From JACPYM01 sp963699175 (lineage in GTDB: Bacteria > Acidobacteriota > Blastocatellia > RBC074), in contig OY969418.1 in NCBI GenBank assembly GCA_963699175.1, forward strand, positions 434,001-498,000: a DNA stretch of 64,000 nucleotides, written 5' to 3'. Shown one piece after another: positions 8,864 through 19,800 of the stretch. The notes below the pieces were generated by a model, which did not search any database, had not been told where the DNA came from, and worked only from the letters and a program-made list of their open reading frames with translations. The first letter of the stretch is position 1, and each line of letters begins with the position of its first letter. The translations under genes were made by a program, and so were the position numbers.

Positions 8864-9490
8864 ATGGGAAATTTGCCCGCAAGAGTACCGCACACACTAC
8901 TCCCTAATTTGGTAGCCGCATTTGTGCCGGAGAACACACCTGCTGATTCCGTTGTAGAACTTGTCGTTATCATTGAAGGCGAAGACATTCCGGTTAGGGA
9001 GTTCGCTGAATACTTATCGCTCATTGATAGGCTTTATGGCAGGCTGAGCCCAGACGGTATTATGAGTTACGCTCACCGAGACGAAGGGCGCTTACGCATC
9101 GCTGAAATTCACAAGAGCGAATTAGAAATTATCTTCCGCATACTGTATGGGCATTGGGACACGGCGGCGCTAATTGTGATCTTGTTATTTTTGAAAAGCC
9201 TGCCGAATATGTTTAAGGTCACAACGGAAGGCATTAAGACTTTAGCAGACGCCTATAAAAGCTATGAGGAAGGAAGACTCGCCAGGGAAAATAGAAAAAA
9301 GATCAGAGAGACGATAAAACAAGACGCTGCTCTAGCATCGCTGGACGAGAGAAGGAAAAGTCAACTTACCGCGCTGCTAGATGCGCTCACAATGATAGAA
9401 AGCGCCAATCTACCTATGCCTATAAGATTTGCACGTCGCCAAGTTAAACGGGTGATACTCAGGATTACAAAGGAGAATCCACCAAGCTAA
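8864..9490 (+). CDS. hypothetical protein with one membrane segment, atypical composition
   Basis: I do not recognise this 208-residue protein (243 if read from the GTG at 8759). The ATG at 8864 was chosen because the upstream codons overlap low-quality sequence next to a repeat; no strong ribosome site decides it. One hydrophobic stretch (AALIVILLFL, near residue 105) is followed by a charged, probably helical region rich in Lys, Arg and Glu and a basic C-terminus. The DNA is visibly more AT-rich than its neighbours, with codons such as ATA, AGA and TTA, and the gene lies between inverted copies of a palindromic repeat. Both points suggest recent acquisition. Confidence 0.6.
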   Translation: MGNLPARVPHTLLPNLVAAFVPENTPADSVVELVVIIEGEDIPVREFAEYLSLIDRLYGRLSPDGIMSYAHRDEGRLRIAEIHKSELEIIFRILYGHWDTAALIVILLFLKSLPNMFKVTTEGIKTLADAYKSYEEGRLARENRKKIRETIKQDAALASLDERRKSQLTALLDALTMIESANLPMPIRFARRQVKRVILRITKENPPS

Positions 9491-9601
9491 AAGGCATCTT
9501 TCGGTTTGTGCAAAAGCTGGTTTGTGCAGGCGGTTTATGCAAAGCCGAAGCGTGTGCGTATTTATCGCTGCTGTTTTCAGGAGTAGAACAGTTGGTGGCG
9601 C

Positions 9602-9682
9602 AAGCCTGGGAGCGCAGGCTTCAAATAACTTTGCTGCTTCCCAGGGCGGTGCCTTGGGCTTTCATATCGCCCCTGCCGGGGC
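9602..9682 (+). repeat. composite palindromic repeats, including double-hairpin copy 2
   Basis: Three short stem-loops occur in a row: AAGCCTG/CAGGCTT (9602-9608 with 9615-9621), CCCAGGGC/GCCTTGGG (9640-9647 with 9651-9658, one wobble pair) and GCCCC/GGGGC (9669-9673 with 9678-9682). The last two form the plus-orientation copy of the element at 8656-8709. The first shares the core CCTGGGAGCGCA with the repeat at 29216-29311. They lie just upstream of the ribosome site of the next gene. Confidence 0.65.
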
Positions 9683-9709
9683 TTTGAGACGAAGGAGGTT
9701 CATCGGCAA

Positions 9710-12700
9710 ATGCCACTCATCGAACGACAGCATTTCATCAAAGCCTGCTTCATCGTGATTCTCATCTGTTTTTCTGCCTGCTCAAGCTTCAAAAACAACG
9801 ACGCGGATTTAACCAACGTGATCAAGGCGCCCCCAGGCTTCACCGTCGAACAAATCGCTGGCCCTGACAAAGTGCAGTACCCGATGATGGCCGTGCTCGA
9901 TGACCGCGGTCGCTTGTTCGTGACCGAATCGTCGGGCAAGAACGTCAAGGGTGCAGACATGCCGAAGAACCCGGAATGTCGCATCAGTGTGCTCGAAGAC
10001 ACAAACGGCGATGGCGTTTACGACAAGAGCAAAGTCTTCGCCGACAAGCTCAGCCTGCCGATGGGTGCGCTCTGGTATCGCGGCAGCCTTTATGTCGCGT
10101 CCCCACCCGATTTCATTCGCCTGGACGATGCAGACAATGACGGCGTATCAGAAAAGCGCGAAGTTATTCTGACCGGCTGGAACATCCGCAACACGGCCAG
10201 CCTGCACGGCCCGTTTCTGGGGCCTGATGGTTGGATGTATCTGACGCACGGGCGGCACGGCTACAAGATTCAGACTAAAGAAGGCGCAACGTTGGAAGGC
10301 CTGGCCGCGCGCATCTGGCGCTGCCGTCCTGACGGCACTGGGCTGGAACGAGTGGCGGGCGGCGGCTTCGACAATCCGGTTGAGTTGGTCTTCACTTCGG
10401 CAGGCGAGATGATCGGCACGATGACCTACTTCATTGATCCGCAAAACGGCCAGCGCGATGCTCTGATGCATTTTGTCGAAGGCGGCGTCTATCCCAAACC
10501 GCATCCGGCCATCAGCGAGTTCAAACGCACGGGCGAGTTGATGCCGGTGATGAGTAAATTTGCGCGCATCGCGCCGAGCGGGCTCATGCAATATCGCAGC
10601 GCAGTCTTCGGCGCTGAATTCCAGGGCAATCTCTTCAGCGCACAATTCAATCCGCATCGCATCCAGCGCCACGTATTGCATCGTGAAGGCGCGACGTTTC
10701 GCACTGACGATTGCGACTTCATCACATCAACCGATCCAGACTTTCACCCGACTGATGTGCTCGAAGATGCGGACGGCAGCCTCATTTTCCTGGACACTGG
10801 CGGCTGGTATGTAGACGCTTGCCCGCTCTCGAAATACCACAAACCGGAGCGGCGTGGAGCCGTGTACCGCCTTCGCAAAGCCGGTGCGCCGCGTGTTGCT
10901 GACCCGCGTGGCCTGAAGCTCAACCTTGCCAAGCTGCCGCCTGCTGAATTAGCTGGATACCTGGAAGAAGCGCGCCCAGTGGTGCGTGAACGCAGTCTGG
11001 AATTATTGGTCGCCGCCGGTGAGACGGCGATAGCTGCGCTGGCCAAGGTGCGTGAACAAGCAAAATTGGTAGAAGCGCGTGCCGCCGCAGTCTTCGGGCT
11101 GGGACGTATCGGCACGCCAAACGCTCAGCAATCCGTGCGTGTAGCGTTGAATGATGCCGATGCACAAGTGCGCACAGCCGCCGCACACATGGCTGGTATG
11201 GCAAAAGACCGCGCTGCCGTAGGCCAACTCAGTCAGATGGTGAAAACCGATAAGCCGCTCGTGCGCAGAGCGGCGGCTACGGCACTCGGCCAAATCGGCG
11301 ATGTACGCACGGCTTCGGCCTTGCTCGCGGCGGCAGACACTGAAGATCGCTTCATCGAACATTCAATCATCTACGCGCTGTTGCAACTCAAACACACACC
11401 CACGCTGTTGGCCGCGCTCAAAGAATCGCAACCCCGCATCCGCAAAGCCGCGCTGATTGCGTTGGATCAGATGGACGACGGCCTGTTGAAACGGCAACAG
11501 GTTATCCCAATGTTAGAAGACGCCGACGCCGAATTGCGCCGCGCCGCGCTCTGGGTCGTCTCGCATCACGCTGACTGGGCGGCTGGCGTAGTCAATTTGT
11601 TGCGCACCCACTTGCGCGCGCCCCAATTTGCCACCGATGAAGCCGAGCCGTGGCGCGAAGTGCTGTTAGCATTTGCCGCCGATACGCCGGTGCAAACGAT
11701 GGTGGCGCAGTTGTTGGACGATCCAAAGCTGTCTGCCGAGCGCCACTTATTCCTGCTCGATACAATTGACCGCTGCCGGTTGAAGCAACTGCCCGCGGCT
11801 TGGATCAACAGCCTCGCCAGACACCTTAAAGGCAATGATGAGGTATTGCGCACTCGCACGCTGCTTCTCATCCGCTCACGTCGCGTGGCCGAACTGGACG
11901 ACGAGTTGCAACGCCTCGCCATCGACGACGGAGAGCAGAACTCTCTGCGCGTGGCTGCGCTGAGCGCATTGGTGACGCGAGAACCAAAGCTTTCGCCCTC
12001 CGCGTTCGAGTTTTTGCTGAGCATGCTGCAAGCTGAGAATGAGGCCGCGCTACGTCTCTCAGCAGCGCAAAGCATCGGACAAGCCGAACTAGACGATCGG
12101 CAACTATTGCTGCTGGCCAATTGCTTCATTGCACAATCTGACGCCTTAACTCTGTCGCCGTTACTCAATGCCTTCCGCGCTACAAACAACGACCAAGTCG
12201 GCCAAACCCTCGTCGCAGCCTTGAACCAGCCATCGGTCAACTTGGAAGCCATCGGCGGCAAACGTATCGCGCAGGTATTTGGACACTTCTCCGATAAAAC
12301 GCGCAACGCAGCCAACCATCTCTCGGCGCGCTTCGAGTCAGAGGCCGCGGCGCGCATTCAACGCTTGAAAGACTTGGAGCCGCTATTGACAGCGGGTGGC
12401 GACATTGGCAATGGGCGGCGCATTTTCTTCGGCAACAAAGTGGCCTGCGCCAAATGCCATACGATTGGCGCTGAGGGCGGCGACGTTGGCCCCGATTTGA
12501 CCGCCGTCGGCTCGATCCGCTCCGGTCACGACATTCTTGAAGCCATTGTCTTCCCCAGCGCCAGCTTCGTCCCCGGACGCGAGACGCGCATCGTGACGAC
12601 AAAAACGAATGGCAAGGTCTACGCAGGCGTCATCAGCGAGTACGAAGGCGGCGAGGCCAATGCCATCGTGTTGATCGCAGGGCCGGACGATAAAGTACGC

Positions 12701-12826
12701 ATTCCGCGTGAGGAGGTGGCTTCGATCAAGCCGTCGGCGGTGTCGTTGATGCCGGATGGGATTGTGGTTGGGTTGACGCAGAAGGAGTTGACTGATTTGC
12801 TGGCGTTTCTTAGGGCGCAGAAATAA
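9710..12826 (+). CDS. exported propeller-HEAT-cytochrome c lipoprotein (PVC-type heme-binding)
   Basis: This 1038-residue protein starts with a lipoprotein-type signal (FSAC lipobox) after an AAGGAGG ribosome site. Residues ~35-400 resemble the N-terminal propeller of the putative membrane-bound dehydrogenase family (PPGFTVEQIAG, GRLFVTES, DTNGDGVYD). Residues ~430-870 are Ala/Leu-rich HEAT-like helical repeats. The C-terminal part is a c-type cytochrome module with heme motif C913-A-K-C916-H917 and the GxxxGPDLT signature. The architecture is typical of planctomycete and acidobacterial envelope proteins thought to oxidise sugars or related substrates, but the substrate is unknown. The gene is monocistronic and convergent with the TIR-like gene. 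Confidence 0.85.
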   Translation: MPLIERQHFIKACFIVILICFSACSSFKNNDADLTNVIKAPPGFTVEQIAGPDKVQYPMMAVLDDRGRLFVTESSGKNVKGADMPKNPECRISVLEDTNGDGVYDKSKVFADKLSLPMGALWYRGSLYVASPPDFIRLDDADNDGVSEKREVILTGWNIRNTASLHGPFLGPDGWMYLTHGRHGYKIQTKEGATLEGLAARIWRCRPDGTGLERVAGGGFDNPVELVFTSAGEMIGTMTYFIDPQNGQRDALMHFVEGGVYPKPHPAISEFKRTGELMPVMSKFARIAPSGLMQYRSAVFGAEFQGNLFSAQFNPHRIQRHVLHREGATFRTDDCDFITSTDPDFHPTDVLEDADGSLIFLDTGGWYVDACPLSKYHKPERRGAVYRLRKAGAPRVADPRGLKLNLAKLPPAELAGYLEEARPVVRERSLELLVAAGETAIAALAKVREQAKLVEARAAAVFGLGRIGTPNAQQSVRVALNDADAQVRTAAAHMAGMAKDRAAVGQLSQMVKTDKPLVRRAAATALGQIGDVRTASALLAAADTEDRFIEHSIIYALLQLKHTPTLLAALKESQPRIRKAALIALDQMDDGLLKRQQVIPMLEDADAELRRAALWVVSHHADWAAGVVNLLRTHLRAPQFATDEAEPWREVLLAFAADTPVQTMVAQLLDDPKLSAERHLFLLDTIDRCRLKQLPAAWINSLARHLKGNDEVLRTRTLLLIRSRRVAELDDELQRLAIDDGEQNSLRVAALSALVTREPKLSPSAFEFLLSMLQAENEAALRLSAAQSIGQAELDDRQLLLLANCFIAQSDALTLSPLLNAFRATNNDQVGQTLVAALNQPSVNLEAIGGKRIAQVFGHFSDKTRNAANHLSARFESEAAARIQRLKDLEPLLTAGGDIGNGRRIFFGNKVACAKCHTIGAEGGDVGPDLTAVGSIRSGHDILEAIVFPSASFVPGRETRIVTTKTNGKVYAGVISEYEGGEANAIVLIAGPDDKVRIPREEVASIKPSAVSLMPDGIVVGLTQKELTDLLAFLRAQK

Positions 12827-12855
12827 GTGGGAGACACACTAGGGTGATTTTGGCC

Positions 12856-13767
12856 TTACTCGTAAAACTTTTTGTGGTCAACTGAAAGTCCTGTTTGTGT
12901 TAGCTCTCGCAGCAAAAGCCATTTCCAGAGATCCTGTGAATCCATCCTTAAGTTCATAATCCCAACATAATCAGACGGGATTTCAGGATCATCTTTGACA
13001 AGCGCGCAAACTTTGGCCTTCCCCAATCTACCAATAAAGTAACCAAGCTCAAAGATAACATTTTGCCGGGCACGATCATTAGGATTACCAGTATCGCTCT
13101 TTAACTTGCCGATGTCGTCTGGCGTTAAGATGGCAACTGCGAAGTCTACAGCCCCATATTTTTCTAGTTTTTCGAGTAGACTCCCTCCCTCATTGGCTTT
13201 TTCCTTCAAAATCACTGCTTTCAATCCAGCTTTCTCAATACAGCGCGCCACGCTATCTCTTGCCGCTTCATCATGACCATGAATGATAAATACCTCGTTA
13301 GAGTTAGTGGAGACCCTACGATCTTCATCTTCAATCTTTGGGGAGACCTCAGTTCGATGGTAATTAAGCGAAGCTCTGAGAGAGAGGACTCTACTTATAG
13401 CAGCCAGCATCACTCCTGGCCCTTCTTGTTTAGTTACAAACTCAATAAATCGTGGCAAGTCTCCGAGGTGATTAGCAAACACTCCATCCATCTGTGCTTT
13501 GTCAAAATACCCCGTCAGAATAATCTTGGGAATCGCATGGAAACGCGGGTCTGCAGCAAGCTGGAAGCCAGAGATGTCTTTGTCGTCATCATCATTACTC
13601 ATGCGAATATCTAGAATGGCTAAATCAATATCTGTCCTGGCTAACTCAAACTCTGCTTCCTCTAAAGTTGTGGCCGGAATTACTTCAAGCCCCCGCAGTT
13701 CTAGAAACTCTTTCCGTGTTTTGAGAAAAGCCTGATTGTTATCAACAAAAACGATTCTGTTTGCCAT
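12856..13767 (-). CDS. response-regulator receiver fused to a TIR-like nucleotide-binding domain
   Basis: This 303-residue cytoplasmic protein has an N-terminal CheY-like receiver (1-130) with D9, phospho-acceptor D53 (AILDIRM), T85 (ILTGY) and a candidate conserved Lys at 113. A ~25-residue linker leads to a TIR-like domain of the CAP12/Pycsar-effector type (157-303), with FIIHGHD, ILTPDDIG, RARQNVIFELGYF and IPSDY motifs; E240 sits where the family's catalytic Glu is expected. In that family the domain binds or cleaves NAD+-type nucleotides when its regulator is engaged. There is no DNA-binding output domain. It lies 56 nt downstream of the giant histidine kinase gene on the same strand, so the kinase is the likely phosphodonor (inference). 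Confidence 0.88.
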   Translation of the reverse strand: MANRIVFVDNNQAFLKTRKEFLELRGLEVIPATTLEEAEFELARTDIDLAILDIRMSNDDDDKDISGFQLAADPRFHAIPKIILTGYFDKAQMDGVFANHLGDLPRFIEFVTKQEGPGVMLAAISRVLSLRASLNYHRTEVSPKIEDEDRRVSTNSNEVFIIHGHDEAARDSVARCIEKAGLKAVILKEKANEGGSLLEKLEKYGAVDFAVAILTPDDIGKLKSDTGNPNDRARQNVIFELGYFIGRLGKAKVCALVKDDPEIPSDYVGIMNLRMDSQDLWKWLLLRELTQTGLSVDHKKFYE

Positions 13768-13823
13768 TCTCTTTCCCTTTCATTTTCCAATTACGATAAC
13801 AAGGTTCTTCCACAACCACATTC

Positions 13824-16800
13824 TTAAGCGCACTTGGTAATCCGTGGAAAGGTAATCGTCATCTGAGTCCCTTCTAGACCTGTCTTATCTAATTTAATAT
13901 CCCCATCATAGGCTTCAACAATAGTCTGAGCTATCAGTAATCCCATGCCGAATCCTTTGGCACCAGGAGGCTTTTCTATCCTATGCTGGAAAAGTTTATC
14001 TCGCGTGCCGGCTGGGACACCTTGCCCGTTGTCAGCAACGATTATCTTGACTCTCTCTCCAACTGTCAGTGTGCTGACGCAAACTGAGCGTTGATTGACC
14101 TCAACTCCTTGGACAGCCTCAACCGCATTATCAACCAGAATGTCCAAAGCCCGGCGAAGCCAGTCAGAACTCACACGAATAGTATCACTGTTTGATGAAC
14201 GCAAATCGAGTATAAGTCCTGCCGATTTGTAGGGCTCTTGTTCCTGCAACCGCAAGATGCGGTCTCGCACAATCTGATTAATCTCGGCCAAAGAGCTTCC
14301 CTCTTTGCTAGAGAGCATTGGAGTCATGGGCTTTGCCACAACCTCGTCGGCCAACTCCTCAATCATTGCTAGTCTTTCTTTGACACGTGACAAAATTGCT
14401 GGGGTGACTTCCTGTGTAAGGTCGTGACGAAGGAATTGTGACTGCTCTTTAATAACTAGGGTTTGAGACACCACTGCATGTCTCCAAACACTGCTCGCCA
14501 TCCCCATCCAAGCAAGCGCAGTACTGGAATCTACTCTGACTTTAGTCTTCGCGTTTTGAATAGCAATGACGGCATGTTCTGCCAGCGCTTCAAGCGCCAT
14601 CTTGTCATCTTCATCAAACCCATTGAGTTGTTTGCTCTCGACGTTGATTGTGCCGATGGATTTGTATCCCTGCATCAATGGTACGCTCAACTCAGATTTG
14701 GAGCTTCCGTTTGACTCGATGTAATCAGGGTCTTGACTCACGTCGCCGACTAATTGTGAGCAACCTTCATGAATCGTTCGGCCCGTCACTCCGATTCTGC
14801 CATTGCGCGCTTTCGTTTTGTCGAGTGACCAGCGGCCATTCTCAACACTTCTCTGCAATGTGTAGAAGCTTTTCGTCGGGTAGACGCTCCTTATCACCAA
14901 TTCGTTATGGTCGGCATCGTAAAGTTGCAAGGAGCCAATCACGGCTTTTGGCCGACTGATACCGGTTACGCTTTCTACTGCCTCTTTTATAACCTGGTCC
15001 AGCACCGCTTGTTCATCTCCAAAACTAGCGAGGATAGCCCGGCTGGAATTATGAACAGCATCCAAATGCCTATCGCGGCGCTGTAGGTCTTCGTAGCGTT
15101 CCATCCCGCGCAGGGCCATTGCAGCGTGGTTGGCGATCAGCCCGAAAAATCTCACCTCTTCTTCGGTGAACTGGCGTGACTTAATAGAGTAGGTAAGCAA
15201 GGCCCCCACAACTTGTCCGTCGCGGAACATTGGCATACTTAGACTAGATTTGGGGCCACGCGCAAACAAAAGTTCGGAGACTTTGAAACGACCCTCTGTT
15301 GAGTAATCATTCACTGAGACTGGTTGTCTAGTCTGAATCGTGTATCCGGTTTGCGATCCAGTTCCCGACTCCAAATAATAAGAGTCCAGCGGCGGCTCCC
15401 AGCCGAATTGCGCGCGCAGATGGAGTTCACCGTTTCGGTCAGGCAGGATCAAGTTGCAGTAGTCGGTGCCGAGTTCTTTGGTGGCCAGTTCGACTGTGCA
15501 ATCCATCATATCCTGCAAGCTCTGTGCACGCCGCAGTCGGTCAGAGAGTTTTTCTAGCGCTTCCAACTCGCGCAGCCTCCGCGCGTCGGCTTCAGTGGAT
15601 TGTGCATAGTGAATAGCCAGAGCCGCCTGATTGGCAAAGAGTTCGATTGTCGCTAGCTCTTCTGCCGTAAAATGGTGTGGCGTGCGGTAGCTGATGAAAA
15701 TCACGCCGACTTTCACACCGGTGGCATAGAGCGGAAAGGCCACAAAAGATTCGATCTTCTCATTTTTTGCAAAGCTGCCATCCTTGAATTCAGCGTGAGC
15801 GGAGACCTGTTCGATCTTCTGCGGCTTATTCTCATTCAACACCTGATAAACCAACCTGTACTCTTCTTCCGGGTTGAAGTCTTTCTCAGGATGCCAAACT
15901 CCCGCTACGGTCGGCGGCAACTGTAGTTCTTTATCCCGGTCATATTCGAAGAGTTCTACTACGTCACAACCGATCACCTCACGTACTTCCCTCACAATCG
16001 CTTTGAGCGTGGCCTGGCGTTCGCCCCGCATCGTAATCTTGGCCACCGCCGTGGCTGCCTGGTTCGTCTTTTTCACCTGCTCAACCAGTCTGGCCTTTTT
16101 CAAGGCCAAGGCTGCATACCTGGCAAAGCTGGTCGCGCTCAACTGCTCTTTTTCCGTAAAGGTGTGCGGTTGGCGGTAAAGCGCGCAAACCAGCCCCAGC
16201 CGCTCTGTGCCAACCTTGAGGGCGATTGCCTGAAAACTAACCACCCCGATCTCGACCAGCATTTTCTTGGTCGTTTCGCCGAGCAGCGCATTTTCCGTTA
16301 GATCACTCACGTCGTTGATTGAGACGACGCCTTTCTCCAAGAGCCGGTAGGCAGTGGTATCCTTGCCCGTGCTGATGGCGCGATGTTTCTCCCAAATCTC
16401 AGGTGGGATGCCATCAGCGCTGGAAAGATTGCGCACAAAGGTATCGTGCTCGTGATCGAAGAAACCGAAGATCACTGCATCTGCCCCCAAAACTTTGCGC
16501 GCGCTGGCCAGAATTTGAGCGCGGACTTTGTCCAATTCCATCTCGCCGGCAAGTTCGGCGGCGGCGCGGCGCAGCCGTTCCAAGCGCGCCTGTTCCTGCG
16601 CATTTTCATAAGCCATCGCCGCCTGATTGACATAAAGCTGCAGGGCTACGATTTCCTGCTCGGTAAAATGCCACAGGTGATTGTAGCGGAGCCACATCAC
16701 GCCAATACGCCGGTACGGCAAAGACAGCGGCAGGCAAATGGCCGCTTTGGCATTATTTATCAACTCGGGATTGAGCTTTCCCCGCTCCTTGCTCAAATCC

Positions 16801-19800
16801 GGGAAATACTTAGCGATACCAGTTTCAAAAACCTTCATGGAGACCCCATAGTGACGTATGTCCAAGGGCTTGTGGGGAAGCCGCTGGGGAATGGAAATGG
16901 GCGTCTCGGCACGGCCTAGCTTAGGGATCAGAACCAAGTCAACGCTGATCGCGCCAGCGGCCTTGAGTGTCTCCTCGACAATCTCGCTCAGTAACTTGTC
17001 AGGATTTTTCTGCGCGATCAATTTGCTGCTCACATCGTAGAAAGAGAGCAATTGTGCGCGTCCGCGCTCGGCAGACTGTATGCGTCCGATCAGGAAAGTT
17101 GATTGCGCCGCGATGGCGGCAGCGAGGTCTACATTATCCTTGTTCTTGCCGGTAAACAGGCTCTGCCCTTCAGGACAGAACTCACCCAGATCGAGCAGCC
17201 CCAGCACGCGCTCACCGAGTTTGAGCGGGATGAGCAAGAGCGACTGAACGGGTTGATTAAAGCCCAACATCTCGCTGAACTTTTGCAGATTTGCCCGGAC
17301 GCGCGGGTTGCTGTACTTGAGCCTGACCGGCTGGCCCGCCTGCAACAGTTCGGCTAGCTCGGGAAACTCTTCGACGGCAAACTGATTGCTGATCGCCGCC
17401 GGAGGATTCTCCGGTCCACCATTGCCCGGCTGATAGGCTGCCGCGTGCGCCACCAGCAGAGTTTCACTTTCGTCAAACAATAGGATACGGCAGAACGCCC
17501 CGGGGAAACGTTTTATGAGTAACTCAGCCAGCCGCTGTAAGCCGCCGCGCAAATCCTCCGCCTCGGCCACTGTACGGATGGCGCGCAGCGTCAGCTCCAG
17601 CCGCTCTTTATACAAGTCCTCGAAAATCCCCACGCTACCGACGCGTTGTCCGCGCTCATACAGCCAGTAAGCCGATAGCCGAATCGGTAACGGCTGGCCG
17701 AGTTTTGTGCGCATCATTGTTTCGTAGCCGTGCAACGGGCTGTCCGAGCGCTGCTTCAAGAGTTGGCCGATCAGCTTCGGTTCAGTTGGGTTGTGATAAA
17801 GCAGGCTCACCTTACGACCCAGCACTTCTTCGGCTGTATAACCGAGAATGCGCTCAGCCTCTTGATTGAACTCCGTCACGTTGCCTTTGTGATCAATCGC
17901 GATCACTGCATGCGGCTGGTTCCTGACCAGGAGCTTCCGGTGTTCGACCAGCCTGGCGCTCTCCAAGCACACCACGATCACCTCGGCAAAAATGCTGATG
18001 ATCCATTCATCCTCTTTAGTGAAAGCCAGCGAGGGATGCGCCTGTCCGTTTCCATCTTTCTTGTTGAAGGCGTGCAAAAGACCGATCGGCTTTTCCTGCG
18101 GCTTTTTCAGCGGCACGGCCAAGACCGAATGATAAAAGCCCGATTGGGTGAAATTGTTCTCGTGTTTGTGCACGGCGGGGTGCTCAAGCAACTCGCCGCC
18201 GTGCAGATTGATGAGCTTGCCTGCCTGCGCGATGTGCCCTGTAAAGCCGGTTTTGCTCCCGCTGAGAATGGGAATCTTCAAGCCTTGCTCAAAGCTTCCG
18301 GGCAGATGGCCATAGCTGGCTTCCAGGCTCAAAACATCCTCGCTCTTGAGCAGCAACACGCCACAAACTTCTGCTGCTAAAATGTCACAAGCGTGTTGCG
18401 CAACCAGCGTCAACAATTCATGCACATCTCGTTTGCCAATCTGTCCCACGATCTCCGTGGTGGCCTGGGCCAGCTTTTCAAACAGCTTCAGCTTCTTTTC
18501 ATCACGTGCGCTGAGTTCCTGATTGGCGAGCACAATCGCAGCCTGCTCCGCAAATAAACCCAGCAACCGCACGTCTTCTATCGTGAATTCGCGTCCGGCC
18601 TCATCATTCACGTAAAGCACGCCAATGATCTGGCCCTGCCAGTTCAAAGGCACTCCCAGCACTTTGTCAAAGTGGCGCCTCTGCCCGCAGACCTCCGCGC
18701 CTGCCGGGTCAGTCTTGCCATCGGGGACGATGCGGTAGGGTGCGCCGCTTTGCACAAGCCAGCCGGCCACGCCTTCGCCGAGTTTCAGGATGCGGCCAAT
18801 CTGCGCGGGCTGATTATGGTCGGCGATCAACTCCAGCTCTTCCCGCTCTGAGTGGTATTCGTAAAGCCCGGCGCTTTTGGCGCGTAACAACTCGGCCGCC
18901 TGGGCAACAATGGCTGGCAACAAAATCTGCCGTTTCTGTACTGAGGTCGAAGTAATAGTCAGGGTGGTTCGGCGTAATGCCTCTAACTGCTCAGCCTTGC
19001 GCTCAGCTTGCTCAATCAGACCGGCCTTTTCGATGGCCGCCGCCGCTTGCATGGCGAAGAGCGCGAGCGGTGCCAGTTCAACTTCCTGAATTCGGCGGCG
19101 GCTGAATTTGTTGTCGGCGGAAAGTTGACCGATCACTCTGTCACGCAACACCAAAGGCACTGAAGCCCATTCTTCTACGTCGGCCTTGTCAAACCGCTCT
19201 TCTTCTGGGTCAGGACGCCCAGGCAATGATTGAAAAATATACGGGCGCGCCTGTTGAAGCATTTGTTGGAAGTAGTAATCGGTAGCTGCCGGCCATTTGG
19301 CATCAGCCAAATGATGTTCTGCCATCCCGACTTGCGCCACCCCAACTAACATCTGGCCATCAGGTGAAAGCAGATAAAGTCGCACTCGGTCGAAGCCACA
19401 CTCCTGCACACCAAGCAGGATGAGTTCAAGCACTTCTTGGCGTGTACGGCCACTCAGCAAGGCAGCACCCGATTCCATCAGTCTTCCCAGCACTTGCTGC
19501 TGATGAGTAGCTTCACATAGTTTTTGATACTCGACACCCTCTCGCACTGCCTGTGTCAGGTCTTTCAAGTTAAGCGGTGGGGACAACGGACGTAGTAGGC
19601 CAACCGGCAGTGCGGGTAGAGCACCTCCACTGGCCTGTCCGGTAACGAGAATGGCTTCGGCCTGTGGGCAACGTAGCTTGAATTCAGTGATCAAGGACTG
19701 GCACGTTTTCATCGGATCGCTACCATTGGCGGGCAAAGCCAGATCGTCTAGTAGGACGACTTGGTAAGGCTGAGAACCGGCTTTGATCTGCTCAAGAATT

